From Pseudomonas taiwanensis (GTDB taxonomy: Bacteria; Pseudomonadota; Gammaproteobacteria; Pseudomonadales; Pseudomonadaceae): 64,000 nucleotides of DNA. A program made the position numbers and the translations under genes. This document shows positions 1 to 7,610 of the stretch, one piece after another. The notes beneath the pieces were generated by a model that saw only the letters and a list, made by a program, of their open reading frames with translations, had not been told where the DNA came from and ran no database searches. The stretch is from positions 1-64,000 of the forward strand of contig NZ_QJRF01000039.1 in assembly GCF_013393345.1 (NCBI RefSeq), written 5' to 3'. Position 1 is the first letter of the stretch, and every line of letters begins with the position of its first letter.

Positions 1-695
1 AGGATGCCTTCGTGGCCGAGGCCGTTGCTTACGCATTCCTGCATGGCGTCCCAGAGTTTCAGCAGCCCGGCGCGGATCTCCGCCTCGCTGCGCCAGGCCT
101 TCTCGTTGGCCAGCATCAGTTCCGAAATGCGCAGGTTATGGCGCTGGCACAGCACCAGCAGCTCCTCGGCGCTGGAGAAGTCGTAGGGCAGTTCGGTGGC
201 GTCCTGATCGAGTTGCCCGGCCTTGGCCTGGGCCTCGTCGACCACGAAGCCGCCGCCGACGGAGTAGTAGGTGTCGCGGTGCAGTTCGCCCGCCTCGCCT
301 TCGACAATCAAGGTCATGGCGTTGGGGTGGTAAGGCAGGTTCTCGTCCAGCAGCAACAGGTCGCGGTTCCAGTCGAAGGCCACCGGGTGACTGCCATCCA
401 GCCGCAGTTCGCGGGCTTCCTTCAGCGCCTCGATGCGCGGGGCGATCTGCTTCGGGTCGACGCGGTCCGGCCATTCGCCCATCAGCCCCACCAGGGTGGC
501 GCGGTCGGTGCCGTGGCCGACGCCGGTGGCCGACAGCGAGCCGTACAGGCGCACTTCGACACGCGTCACCTGCGCCAGCAGACCGCGCTCACGCAGCGCC
601 GAGGCGAACAGCGCCGCCGCCCGCATCGGGCCCACGGTGTGCGAGCTGGAAGGGCCGATACCGATCTTGAACAGGTCGAACACGCTGATGGCCAC
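1..695 (-). CDS. sdaB: L-serine ammonia-lyase (serine dehydratase), N-terminal part
   Basis: Iron-sulfur L-serine dehydratase, which converts serine to pyruvate and ammonia in the cytoplasm. About 231 N-terminal residues are visible and the gene runs off the left edge. The N-terminus reads (M)AISVFDLFKIGIGPSSSH followed by TVGPMRAA, the signature start of SdaA/SdaB. A GTG start at 695 is chosen because a GGAG Shine-Dalgarno lies 8 nt upstream and it matches the family start exactly. In P. aeruginosa sdaB sits beside the cbc/bet genes, as here. Serine is the end product of glycine betaine catabolism, so the location makes metabolic sense. The C-terminal cluster-binding domain is outside the window. 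The choice of sdaB over sdaA rests on context only. Confidence 0.93.
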   Translation of the reverse strand, partial: MAISVFDLFKIGIGPSSSHTVGPMRAAALFASALRERGLLAQVTRVEVRLYGSLSATGVGHGTDRATLVGLMGEWPDRVDPKQIAPRIEALKEARELRLDGSHPVAFDWNRDLLLLDENLPYHPNAMTLIVEGEAGELHRDTYYSVGGGFVVDEAQAKAGQLDQDATELPYDFSSAEELLVLCQRHNLRISELMLANEKAWRSEAEIRAGLLKLWDAMQECVSNGLGHEGI

Positions 696-1115
696 AGGGA
701 AAACTCCGGTAGGGATAACTCTTGGCGCCATGATCGACATTTCGCCAAAGCGAGGACTTCCCACACCGACTTGCTCGTATCCAAACACGTCGTGCTCGTT
801 GCACGGAATGGCCTGGGCGATGTGGGGGCGAATTCATTCGCTGAGGGCAACGCAGTTGCCCCTGAACCTATGCAGGGCAGGCCTTCGGCCTGCTTGGCGA
901 ATGAATTCGCCCCCACAGAGAGCAGCCCCACAGGCGATCCTTCGATTGTCTTGCATTAGCCGCGACAGATAAGTTCTGAGTGCGACCGAGTCGGTAGTCA
1001 GGCGATGCGTCTGGCCCGCATCATTCCCGCGCCCGGGGGCGGGGGCCTGCAGCAGTCCGACAGCCACGCGAGTCCGGAAAACGACAATAAATCCAGCTGT
1101 GGATGGACCCCTCCC
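696..1115. other. Divergent intergenic region between sdaB and the first binding-protein gene
   Basis: This 420-base gap separates two divergent genes. It holds one REP pair (822-916) and a short perfect inverted repeat ACCGA-G-TCGGT at 985-995. The stretch just before the downstream ATG is GC-rich, with a run of G around 1031-1047. I see no convincing coding sequence and no clear -10/-35 pair. In Pseudomonas the AraC-type activator GbdR controls genes on both sides of such a gap, but I could not identify a certain GbdR site. Confidence 0.5.
822..916. repeat. REP pair (inverted BIME-like element), GAATTC type
   Basis: The left arm GTGGGGGCGAATTCATTCGC and its reverse complement at the right end bracket two inner hairpins: GGGCAAC-GCA-GTTGCCC and GCAGGCC-TTC-GGCCTGC. 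The same element recurs at 6624, 7442, 13468, 20791 and 21482. It lies in non-coding DNA between divergent genes. This organisation matches Pseudomonas REP pairs mobilised by RAYT transposases, one of which is encoded at 20908-21363. Confidence 0.93.
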
Positions 1116-2072
1116 ATGACTCGACCCACCACTCCCCTGCTGGCAGCATCGCTGCTGGCCATCTCCCTGTTCAGTACCCAGGCCACCCTGGCAGCCGCCG
1201 ATCCCGAGCGCTGCTCCACGGTGCACTTCGCCGACGTCGGCTGGAGCGACATCACCGTCACCACCGCCGTCACCCGCCATGTGCTGAGCGAGCTCGGCTA
1301 TGTCACCAAGGTCAAGCGCCTGTCGGTGCCTGACACCTACAAGGCCCTTGGCGAAGGCAAGATCGACGTGTTCCTCGGCAACTGGATGCCGAGCATGGAA
1401 AACGACATCCGCCCCTACCTGGAAAAAGGCACGGTGGAAAACCTCGGCGCCAACCTGACCGGTGCCAAGTACACCCTGGCGGTGAACCAGGCTGCGTGGG
1501 ATGGCGGGGTGAAAAGCTTCGCCGACCTGGCGAAGTTCAAGCAGCAGCTGGGCGGGAAGATCTACGGCATCGAACCGGGCAACGACGGCAACAAGCTGAT
1601 CGACAAGATGATCAAGGGGAACGCTTTCGGCCTTGCCGACTTCAAACTGGTGGAGTCGAGCGAGAACGGCATGCTGTCGCAGGTCAAACGCGCCGAGCAC
1701 CTCAACCAGTGGGCGGTGTTCCTCGGCTGGGAACCGCACCCGATGAACAACCAGTTGCAGATGCATTACCTGGCCGGGGGCGATGACGTGTTCGGCCCCG
1801 ACTTCGGCGGCGCGACCGTCTATACCAACGTGCGCAAGGGCCTGACCCAGGAGTGCCCGAACCTCGGGCGACTGTTGAAGAACCTCAAGTTCAGCCTGGC
1901 CATGGAGAACCACCTGATGGAGGCCATACTGAATCAGAGCACCAATCGCCGACGCGAAGCAAAGGCGTGGCTGAAGGCCAATCCCGACACCCTGGCTGCC
2001 TGGCTGCAAGGCGTTACCGCGCGCGACGGCAGCCCTCTACCGGTGGCCCTCACACAGGCCAAAGCACCGTGA
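1116..2072 (+). CDS. Periplasmic choline/carnitine/betaine-type substrate-binding protein (extra CbcX-like)
   Basis: Secreted binding protein for an ABC importer of quaternary amines, 318 residues. The N-terminus (MTRPTTPLLAAS then a hydrophobic stretch to ATLAAA) is a signal peptide. Mature landmarks are shared with CbcX at 4611: GWSDITVTT, FLGNWMPSM, GIEPGNDGNKLIDKMIKGN and FLGWEPHPMN, all typical of the ChoX/CbcX family, whose aromatic residues cage a trimethylammonium group. The ATG at 1116 directly precedes the signal peptide; a longer frame starting at 1005 adds only non-signal sequence. It stands alone, 416 bases upstream of cbcV. In pseudomonads Cbc is known to accept several separately encoded binding proteins (CbcX, BetX, CaiX), so this may be a second choline or a carnitine receptor. 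The ligand cannot be read from sequence alone. Confidence 0.88.
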   Translation: MTRPTTPLLAASLLAISLFSTQATLAAADPERCSTVHFADVGWSDITVTTAVTRHVLSELGYVTKVKRLSVPDTYKALGEGKIDVFLGNWMPSMENDIRPYLEKGTVENLGANLTGAKYTLAVNQAAWDGGVKSFADLAKFKQQLGGKIYGIEPGNDGNKLIDKMIKGNAFGLADFKLVESSENGMLSQVKRAEHLNQWAVFLGWEPHPMNNQLQMHYLAGGDDVFGPDFGGATVYTNVRKGLTQECPNLGRLLKNLKFSLAMENHLMEAILNQSTNRRREAKAWLKANPDTLAAWLQGVTARDGSPLPVALTQAKAP

Positions 2073-2488
2073 CGCGTCGCATCCAGCGATATCCATAGGC
2101 CATGTCGTCGCGCAACATATGAACGTCGCAAACCGACAATTGCCAAGGCCTCAAGGCTTTATCGTTGAGTCACCCGATTTCGTCGCTGTCGGTTCCCGTG
2201 AACCGGCAGACCGTGAGCACTCCGCTCCGGACCGAAGAACACAAGCGGCGGCCTCCCCCCGAACAGAGGTCGGCCTAATAAGAAATTTCGGAAGTACGCG
2301 CACCTCGGACCGAGGTGCAGAACCCGCCCAGGGAATGGGTTTCGTAACACTGCCAGAGGGCTGCGAGGTTCTCGAAACATTGTTATCCACACAGGCAAGA
2401 CAGTCGGCATCACCGGACTGAGCGTCGTCGAGCGCCAGTTCTGGCTCCGTGTAGCTGTCCTGGATGTCTACTGAAGGGGAAATATCCC
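2073..2488 (+). promoter_or_regulatory. Long leader/promoter region of the cbc transporter operon
   Basis: A 416-base gap with no supported gene precedes cbcV. The hexamer CGTCGC occurs four times (2075-2080, 2106-2111, 2124-2129, 2181-2186), two of them 18 bases apart, which could be direct-repeat contacts for an AraC-type regulator such as GbdR. A perfect inverted repeat GCACCTCGG-A-CCGAGGTGC lies at 2300-2318. The cbcV start is preceded by a GAAGGGG ribosome binding site. The regulator assignment is inference. Confidence 0.4.
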
Positions 2489-3685
2489 ATGCAGTCTGGA
2501 AAGATCGTGGTTCAAAACCTGTACAAGGTTTTCGGGCAACAACCACAAGAAGCAATCGATTTACTCAAGCAAGGCTGGAGCAAGGAGAAGATCCTGGCAG
2601 AGCGCGGCGCCGTGATTGGCGTCAGCGATGTGTCTTTCAGCGTCAACGAAGGTGAAATCTTCGTGCTGATGGGCCTGTCGGGTTCGGGCAAGTCGACCTT
2701 GATTCGCTTGATCAACCGCTTGATCGAACCTACCGCCGGTGACGTGTTCATCGACGGGCAGAACGTCGCCAAGCTACCCACGTCGCAATTGATCGACCTG
2801 CGTCGTCGCGACATGAGCATGGTGTTCCAGTCCTTCGCCCTGATGCCCTCGCGCTGTGTGCTGGACAACGCCGCCTTCGGCCTGGAAGTGGCCGGCAAGG
2901 GCAAGAAGGAACGCGAGAAACGCGCCATGGAAGTGCTGGAACAGGTTGGCCTGGCCAGCTTCGCCCACAAGTACCCCCATGAGCTTTCCGGCGGTATGCA
3001 GCAGCGTGTCGGCCTGGCCCGCGCCCTGGCCGTTGACCCGTCGATGATCATCATGGACGAGGCCTTCTCCGCCCTCGACCCGCTCAAGCGTCGCGAGATG
3101 CAGGATGTGTTGCTGGACCTGCAGAAGAAGCACAGCCGCACCATCATCTTCGTGTCCCACGACATCGAGGAAGCCATGCGCATCGGCTCGCGCATCGGCA
3201 TCATGGAAGGCGGCAAGCTGATCCAGGTGGGCACGCCCCAGGAGATCATCGAAAACCCCGCCAACGACTACGTGCGCAACTTCTTCAACACGGTCGATAC
3301 CAGCCGCTACCTCACCGCCGGCCAGCTCAAGTCCGACAGCGTTCCGCTGTTCGTGCACAACGGCAAGGCGCCGGACGCGCAGACGGTCTGCCAGAAGCTG
3401 CAGGCCATGGACAAGCACTACGCCTTCATCGTCGACGAGAAGAACAATTTCCGTGGCTCCATCAGCCTCGAGAAGATCGCGCTGCTGGTCGAGGGTGGCC
3501 GCACCCTGGACCTGGAGCAGAGCCTGCTCAAGCACATCGATCCGGTACCGGAAGACCTGCCGCTCGACAGCGTCATCCAGCGCCTGGTGATCAACGAGGG
3601 GCCGATCCCGGTGGTCGACCAGAGTGGCCGCTATAGCGGCGCGATCAGCAAAGGCCGCCTGCTGAGCCGCCTGCGGGGAGAATGA
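2489..3685 (+). CDS. cbcV: Quaternary-amine ABC transporter, ATP-binding subunit with CBS region
   Basis: Cytoplasmic ATPase of the choline/betaine/carnitine importer, 398 residues. Visible motifs are the Walker A GLSGSGKST near residue 68, the signature LSGGMQQR, the Walker B IIMDEAFSALDP and the switch HDIEEAMRIG. The N-terminal extension before the P-loop (EAIDLLKQGWSKEKILAERGA) is characteristic of ProV/OpuAA-type subunits. The C-terminal 120 or so residues match the CBS region of that family, which senses ionic strength or nucleotides in some homologues. It overlaps or abuts cbcW and is followed by cbcX, forming a classic cbcVWX operon. A GAAGGGG box precedes the ATG. Confidence 0.94.
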   Translation: MQSGKIVVQNLYKVFGQQPQEAIDLLKQGWSKEKILAERGAVIGVSDVSFSVNEGEIFVLMGLSGSGKSTLIRLINRLIEPTAGDVFIDGQNVAKLPTSQLIDLRRRDMSMVFQSFALMPSRCVLDNAAFGLEVAGKGKKEREKRAMEVLEQVGLASFAHKYPHELSGGMQQRVGLARALAVDPSMIIMDEAFSALDPLKRREMQDVLLDLQKKHSRTIIFVSHDIEEAMRIGSRIGIMEGGKLIQVGTPQEIIENPANDYVRNFFNTVDTSRYLTAGQLKSDSVPLFVHNGKAPDAQTVCQKLQAMDKHYAFIVDEKNNFRGSISLEKIALLVEGGRTLDLEQSLLKHIDPVPEDLPLDSVIQRLVINEGPIPVVDQSGRYSGAISKGRLLSRLRGE

Positions 3686-3687
3686 CG

Positions 3688-4575
3688 ATGAGCGAGAAAC
3701 TGGATCTTGGCAGCTGGGTGAATGACGTCGTCCAGCACCTGCTCGAAAACTACAGCGGCGCCTTCGAAAGCGTCGGCAACGTGGTCAGTGGCTTCTCCGA
3801 GCTGATCGAACGCTTCCTGATGTGGCCGCCGGCCTGGGTACTGATCGCGGTGTTCGTCGGCCTCGGCCTCTGGCGCATCGGCGTCAAGTTCGCCCTGTTC
3901 ACCGCCGCATCGCTGGTGCTGATCGTACTGACCGGCTTCTGGGAGCAGACCGTGGTCACCCTCGGCCTGACCTTCTCCTCCACCTTGATCAGCCTGTTGC
4001 TCGGCATTCCGCTGGGCATCTGGGCAGCCAAGAGCGAGCGCGTGGCGGTGATCATCCGCCCGGTCCTGGACTTCATGCAGACCATGCCGGCGTTCGTTTA
4101 CCTGATCCCCGCGGCCATGCTCTTCGGCCTCGGCCGCGTGCCCGGCATCATCGCCACGGTGATCTTCGCCATGCCCCCGGCGGTGCGACTGACCGCCCTG
4201 GGTATCCGCCAGGTGAACAAGGAAATCGTCGAGGCCGGTCAATCCTTCGGCTGCAACAGCTGGCAACTGCTATACAAAGTGCAGCTGCCGAATGCCATGC
4301 CGTCGATCATGGCCGGCGTGAACCAGACCATCATGATGGCGCTGTCCATGGTGATCATCGCGTCGATGGTCGGCGCCGGTGGCCTGGGTAACGACGTGCT
4401 CGCCAGTATCCAGCGCCTGGACATCGGCCTGGGCTTCGAGAGCGGCATGGCCGTGGTACTGCTGGCGATCATTCTCGACCGCATCACCGAAAGCTTCGGT
4501 ACTCGCCAGACCACGACCCGCGGTCGTGTCTTTGGCCGGCTCGGAGCCAAACTGCAGCGGCAGCAAGCGCACTAA
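3688..4575 (+). CDS. cbcW: Quaternary-amine ABC transporter, permease subunit
   Basis: Inner-membrane permease of the same importer, 295 residues, with several hydrophobic segments. The binding-protein-dependent transport loop is recognisable around EAGQSFGCNSWQLLYKVQLP. It resembles ProW/OpuAB proteins. An ATG at 3682 overlaps the cbcV stop, but the GGGGAG box at 3675-3680 lies only one base from it. The ATG at 3688 has a 7-nt spacing and is therefore preferred. Translation is likely coupled to cbcV, and cbcX follows after 35 bases. Confidence 0.93.
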   Translation: MSEKLDLGSWVNDVVQHLLENYSGAFESVGNVVSGFSELIERFLMWPPAWVLIAVFVGLGLWRIGVKFALFTAASLVLIVLTGFWEQTVVTLGLTFSSTLISLLLGIPLGIWAAKSERVAVIIRPVLDFMQTMPAFVYLIPAAMLFGLGRVPGIIATVIFAMPPAVRLTALGIRQVNKEIVEAGQSFGCNSWQLLYKVQLPNAMPSIMAGVNQTIMMALSMVIIASMVGAGGLGNDVLASIQRLDIGLGFESGMAVVLLAIILDRITESFGTRQTTTRGRVFGRLGAKLQRQQAH

Positions 4576-4610
4576 GAACGCTTCACCTTTTCAATGTCAG
4601 GGAGTCGCTA

Positions 4611-5555
4611 ATGAAAAAAATGAAGAAAGTCGCTGCATTAGGCCTGCTGGCCTGCGCGCTGGCCCAGGGTGCCTGGGCCCAGGAGCCGCAGAGCTGCAAG
4701 CAGGTCCGTTTCGCCGAGATCGGCTGGGCCGACATCGCCGCCACCACCGGCGTGGCCATGGTGCTGACCGAAGGACTGGGCTACACCCCGCGCAAGATCA
4801 TGGCGTCCGTGCCCATCGCTTTCACCGGCGTTAAGAACAAGCAGATCGACGTCTTCCTCGGCTACTGGGCGCCCTCCATGGACGCGGTGATCGAGCCCTT
4901 CACCAAGGACAATGGCGTGAAGGTGCTGCCGACCCCCAACCTGGAAGGTGCCAAGTACACCCTGGCGGTTCCCACCTACGCAGCTGACGCCGGCCTGAAG
5001 AGTTTCCAGGACATCGCCAAGTTCAAGGACCAGTTGGGCGGCAAGATCTACGGCATCGAACCGGGTAACGACGGCAACCTGCTGATCGACAAGATGATCA
5101 AGGGCAACCAGTTCGACCTCGGCCAGTTCCGCATGGTCGAGTCGTCCGAGGCCGGCATGCTGGTCCAGGTACAACGGGCAGTGAAGAAGAAGGAACCGGT
5201 GGTATTCCTGGGGTGGGCACCGCACCCGATGAACACCCAGTTCGACATCACCTACCTGGCTGGCGGCGATGACGTATTCGGCCCGGACTTTGGCGCCGCC
5301 AAGGTCTTCACCGTAGTACCACCGGACTACGAACAGCGTTGCGCCAACGTCGGCAAACTGCTGAACAACCTGCAGTTCAGTGTCGAGATCGAAAGCCAGC
5401 TGATGGAGAAGATCCTCGAGAAGGAAGACCCGGTGAAAGTCGCTACCGGCTGGCTCAAGGCCAACCCGGCCGTGCTCGACAAGTGGCTGGCTGGCGTTAC
5501 CACCTATGACGGCCAGGACGGCGCCGCTGCCGTGAAGAAACACATCGGCCTGTAA
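4611..5555 (+). CDS. cbcX: Choline/betaine/carnitine ABC transporter, periplasmic binding protein
   Basis: Exported binding protein, 314 residues, third gene of the cbc operon. The signal peptide is MKKMKKVAALGLLACALAQGA followed by a WAQ cleavage region. Family landmarks are EIGWADIAATT, FLGYWAPSMD, GIEPGNDGNLLIDKM and FLGWAPHPMN, so the aromatic cage residues are conserved. The start has a GGGAG box at a 7-nt spacing. It is clearly paralogous to the protein at 1116-2072. By analogy with P. aeruginosa and P. syringae, CbcX is the choline-preferring receptor. Confidence 0.93.
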   Translation: MKKMKKVAALGLLACALAQGAWAQEPQSCKQVRFAEIGWADIAATTGVAMVLTEGLGYTPRKIMASVPIAFTGVKNKQIDVFLGYWAPSMDAVIEPFTKDNGVKVLPTPNLEGAKYTLAVPTYAADAGLKSFQDIAKFKDQLGGKIYGIEPGNDGNLLIDKMIKGNQFDLGQFRMVESSEAGMLVQVQRAVKKKEPVVFLGWAPHPMNTQFDITYLAGGDDVFGPDFGAAKVFTVVPPDYEQRCANVGKLLNNLQFSVEIESQLMEKILEKEDPVKVATGWLKANPAVLDKWLAGVTTYDGQDGAAAVKKHIGL

Positions 5556-5571
5556 TTCCCGGGCTCCGCTC

Positions 5572-5622
5572 CGGAGCCTGTTTCCTTGCAATTCGCCAAT
5601 CGTGGCCCGGCAACGGGCCACG
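5572..5622 (+). promoter_or_regulatory. Two stem-loops between cbcX and the next binding-protein gene
   Basis: The first hairpin is GGCTCCG-CTC-CGGAGCC (5572-5588), followed by TGTTTCC. The second is CGTGGCCCG-GCAA-CGGGCCACG (5601-5622), with a GNRA-like loop. Neither has a strong T-run, so they could attenuate readthrough or protect the upstream mRNA 3' end rather than terminate fully. They sit in a 149-base gap between two same-strand transport genes. Confidence 0.45.
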
Positions 5623-5704
5623 ACGGGCACTGTCGCGAACCCGCCAGAGAACGGGCCATCGACCACGTAGTTGGCTGCCAATCCCACCTGATGGAGCAAT
5701 ACGT

Positions 5705-6562
5705 ATGCGCAAGTTGAAATCCCTGTGTCTGAAGACCCTTGGCGTCGCCACCCTTGCCCTTGGCATGGGCATGGCCAACGCCGCTGATAAACCCACCCTG
5801 AAGATCGGTTTCGTGAACGGTTGGGACGACAGCGTCGCCGCTTCCTATGTCGCGGGCGAAATCCTCAAGGAGAAACTCGGCTATGGCGTCGAACTGAAGC
5901 CCGTCGAGCCGGCGATCATGTGGCAGGGCGTAGCCCGTGGCGACCTGGATGCCACCCTCTCCGCCTGGCTGCCGGCTACCCACGGCGAGTACTTCGAAAA
6001 GCTGAAGGACAAGGTCGTCGTGCTGGGTTCCAACTACAAGGGCGCCAAGATCGGCCTGATCGTCCCTGACTACGTGCAAGCCAAATCCATCGAGGACCTG
6101 AACACCTACAAGGCCGACTTCGACGGCAAGATCACCGGCATCGACGCGGGCGCGGGCGTGATGCGCCGCACCGAAGACGCCATCAAGCAATACAACCTCG
6201 ACATCAAGCTGATGCCCAGCTCCGGCCCGGCCATGGCCACCGCCCTGACCCGCGCCGAGAAAGCGCAGAAGCCGATCGTGGTGACCGGCTGGATTCCGCA
6301 CTGGATGTTCGCCAAATGGAAGCTGCGCTTCCTGGAAGACCCGAAAAAAGTCTATGGCGATGACGAGCACGTCGACACCGTGGTCAACCCTGGCCTGGAA
6401 GCCAAGGCCGCCGACGCCACCGCATTCCTGAAGAAATTCTCCTGGAGCGGCGAAGAAGTCGGTGCCGTGATGCTGGCCATCCGCGAAGGTGCCAAACCGG
6501 AAGCCGCCGCCAAGGACTGGATCGCCAAGAACCCGCAACGTGTGGATGAGTGGTTGAAGTAA
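5705..6562 (+). CDS. OpuAC-type glycine betaine-binding periplasmic protein
   Basis: Signal-peptide-bearing binding protein, 285 residues. It belongs to a different clade from CbcX: the core reads GFVNGWDDSVAASYVAGEIL, then WLPATHGEYFEKL, GIDAGAGVMRRTEDAI and GWIPHWMFAKWKLRFLEDP. The last motif is the typical OpuAC/ProX-like betaine-binding region with its tryptophans. A GGAG box lies 8 nt before the ATG. It follows cbcX on the same strand and ends at a strong terminator, so it may be part of an extended cbc transcript. It is a good candidate for a betaine receptor delivering to CbcVW (compare BetX). That partnership is inferred, not shown. Confidence 0.87.
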   Translation: MRKLKSLCLKTLGVATLALGMGMANAADKPTLKIGFVNGWDDSVAASYVAGEILKEKLGYGVELKPVEPAIMWQGVARGDLDATLSAWLPATHGEYFEKLKDKVVVLGSNYKGAKIGLIVPDYVQAKSIEDLNTYKADFDGKITGIDAGAGVMRRTEDAIKQYNLDIKLMPSSGPAMATALTRAEKAQKPIVVTGWIPHWMFAKWKLRFLEDPKKVYGDDEHVDTVVNPGLEAKAADATAFLKKFSWSGEEVGAVMLAIREGAKPEAAAKDWIAKNPQRVDEWLK

Positions 6563-6578
6563 GCAACCACTTCGCTCC

Positions 6579-6622
6579 AGAACGCCCCCGCCGGCCATCG
6601 CCCGCGGGGGCGTTCTGCTTTT
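6579..6622 (+). terminator. Rho-independent terminator after the cbc-region operon
   Basis: A 13-bp perfect stem pairs AGAACGCCCCCGC (6579-6591) with GCGGGGGCGTTCT (6604-6616) and is followed by GCTTTT. It lies just downstream of the OpuAC-type gene and ends that transcript. Confidence 0.88.
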
Positions 6623-6623
6623 C

Positions 6624-6713
6624 GTGGGGGCGAATTCATTCGCTTTGGGCAACGCAGTTGCCCCTCCCCCAAGGCAGACCTTCGGCCTGCATAGCGATTG
6701 AAATCGCCCCCAC
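6624..6713. repeat. REP pair with mismatched (hybrid) arms
   Basis: The left arm is the usual GTGGGGGCGAATTCATTCGC. The right arm ends AGCGATTGAAATCGCCCCCAC, so it belongs to the second arm type (GATTTCAATCGC) seen also at 20791 and 46422. The inner hairpins are GGGCAACGCAGTTGCCC and a GGCAGACCTTCGGCCTGC-like stem. The element directly follows the terminator. Confidence 0.9.
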
Positions 6714-6757
6714 AAAAGCATTCCCCTGCCGCCGATGCACCCTGATCAACCCCATCG

Positions 6758-6788
6758 ATTGATCGATCAATCAATTTCCCCCTAGACT
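6758..6788 (+). promoter_or_regulatory. Putative BetI-type operator and promoter of the first betI paralogue
   Basis: A perfect 14-bp palindrome, ATTGATCGATCAAT (6758-6771), overlaps a -35-like TTGATC (6759-6764). A TAGACT -10 box follows at 6783-6788 with an 18-bp spacer. The gene starts 41 bases later. The half-site ATTGA/TCAAT resembles the BetI-type palindrome between betT and the second betI. Autoregulation is the likely role. Confidence 0.6.
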
Positions 6789-6828
6789 GCGCGCTCCCAA
6801 TTCCCGCACAAAATGGTGGAAATACCCG

Positions 6829-7422
6829 ATGCCCAAGGTCGGAATGCAGCCGATCCGCCGCTCGCAGTTGATCCAGGCCACCCTCGAAGCCGTCGACCAG
6901 GTAGGCCTCAGCGATGCCAGCATCGCCTACATCGCCCGCATCGCCGGTGTCTCCAATGGCATCATCAGCCACTACTTCCAGGACAAGAACGGCCTGCTGG
7001 AAGCGACCATGCGCCACCTGATGGGCGCCCTGAGCAGCGCCGTGCGCCAGCGCCGCACCGCCCTGCGCGACGACACCCCGCGCGCGAATCTGCGGGCGAT
7101 CGTCGCGGGCAACTTCGATGACAGCCAGGTCAGCGGGCCGGCCATGAAGACCTGGCTGGCCTTCTGGGCCGCCAGCATGCACCAGCCGTCCCTGCGCCGA
7201 CTGCAGCGCATCAACGACCACCGGCTCTACTCCAACCTGTGCTGCGAACTGCGCCGTTGCCTGCCCCAGGACCAGGCGCGCTCCGCTGCCCGTGGCCTGG
7301 CCGCGCTGATCGACGGCCTGTGGCTGCGCGGCGCCCTCTCGGGCGATGGCTTCAATATCGAGCAGGCACTGCATATCGCCTACGAGTACCTGGACCAGCA
7401 GTTGGCGAAAGCCGACGACTGA
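6829..7422 (+). CDS. TetR-family choline-responsive repressor, BetI paralogue 1
   Basis: DNA-binding repressor of 197 residues, the same length as the second BetI at 9441. By eye the two are about 75% identical, with identical recognition-helix residues ([20 protein letters not shown]) and a shared [12 protein letters not shown] core. The helix-turn-helix is at roughly residues 25-60 and the ligand domain follows. Differences concentrate at residues 63-102 and in the C-terminal 60. The gene stands alone, convergent with betT, and is not followed by betBA. It looks intact. It could co-regulate betT/betIBA, control the neighbouring transporter genes, or answer to a different quaternary amine. 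Confidence 0.85.
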   Translation: MPKVGMQPIRRSQLIQATLEAVDQVGLSDASIAYIARIAGVSNGIISHYFQDKNGLLEATMRHLMGALSSAVRQRRTALRDDTPRANLRAIVAGNFDDSQVSGPAMKTWLAFWAASMHQPSLRRLQRINDHRLYSNLCCELRRCLPQDQARSAARGLAALIDGLWLRGALSGDGFNIEQALHIAYEYLDQQLAKADD

Positions 7423-7441
7423 GGGGCTGAATCGCTCTGTT

Positions 7442-7537
7442 GTAGGGGCGAATTCATTCGCCAAGCAGACCGCAGGGCTGCCCTTGGAGGCCATCAGGGG
7501 CAGCTTCGCCGCCCTTGGCGAATGAATTCGCCCCTAC
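7442..7537. repeat. REP pair, GTAG-ended GAATTC type
   Basis: The arms GTAGGGGCGAATTCATTCGCC and its reverse complement (ending GGCGAATGAATTCGCCCCTAC) lie between the convergent betI paralogue and betT. Here the terminal tetranucleotide is GTAG, the one many RAYTs recognise, instead of GTGG. Confidence 0.92.
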
Positions 7538-7560
7538 AAGGAAATCACTCGGCCACAAAT

Positions 7561-7590
7561 AAAAAGCCCGGTCCAGAGACCGGGCTTTTT
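7561..7590 (-). terminator. Bidirectional terminator after betT
   Basis: The stem AAAAAGCCCGGTC-CAGA-GACCGGGCTTTTT (7561-7590) has A- and T-runs on both ends. It lies 20 bases beyond the betT stop and can also stop transcription from the betI paralogue. Confidence 0.9.
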
Positions 7591-7610
7591 CATTTCAAGC
7601 TGTTGGCTGA

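Noticed and set aside
2300-2318. Intrinsic terminator upstream of cbcV
   Set aside because: The stem is perfect but lacks a following T-run in either direction.
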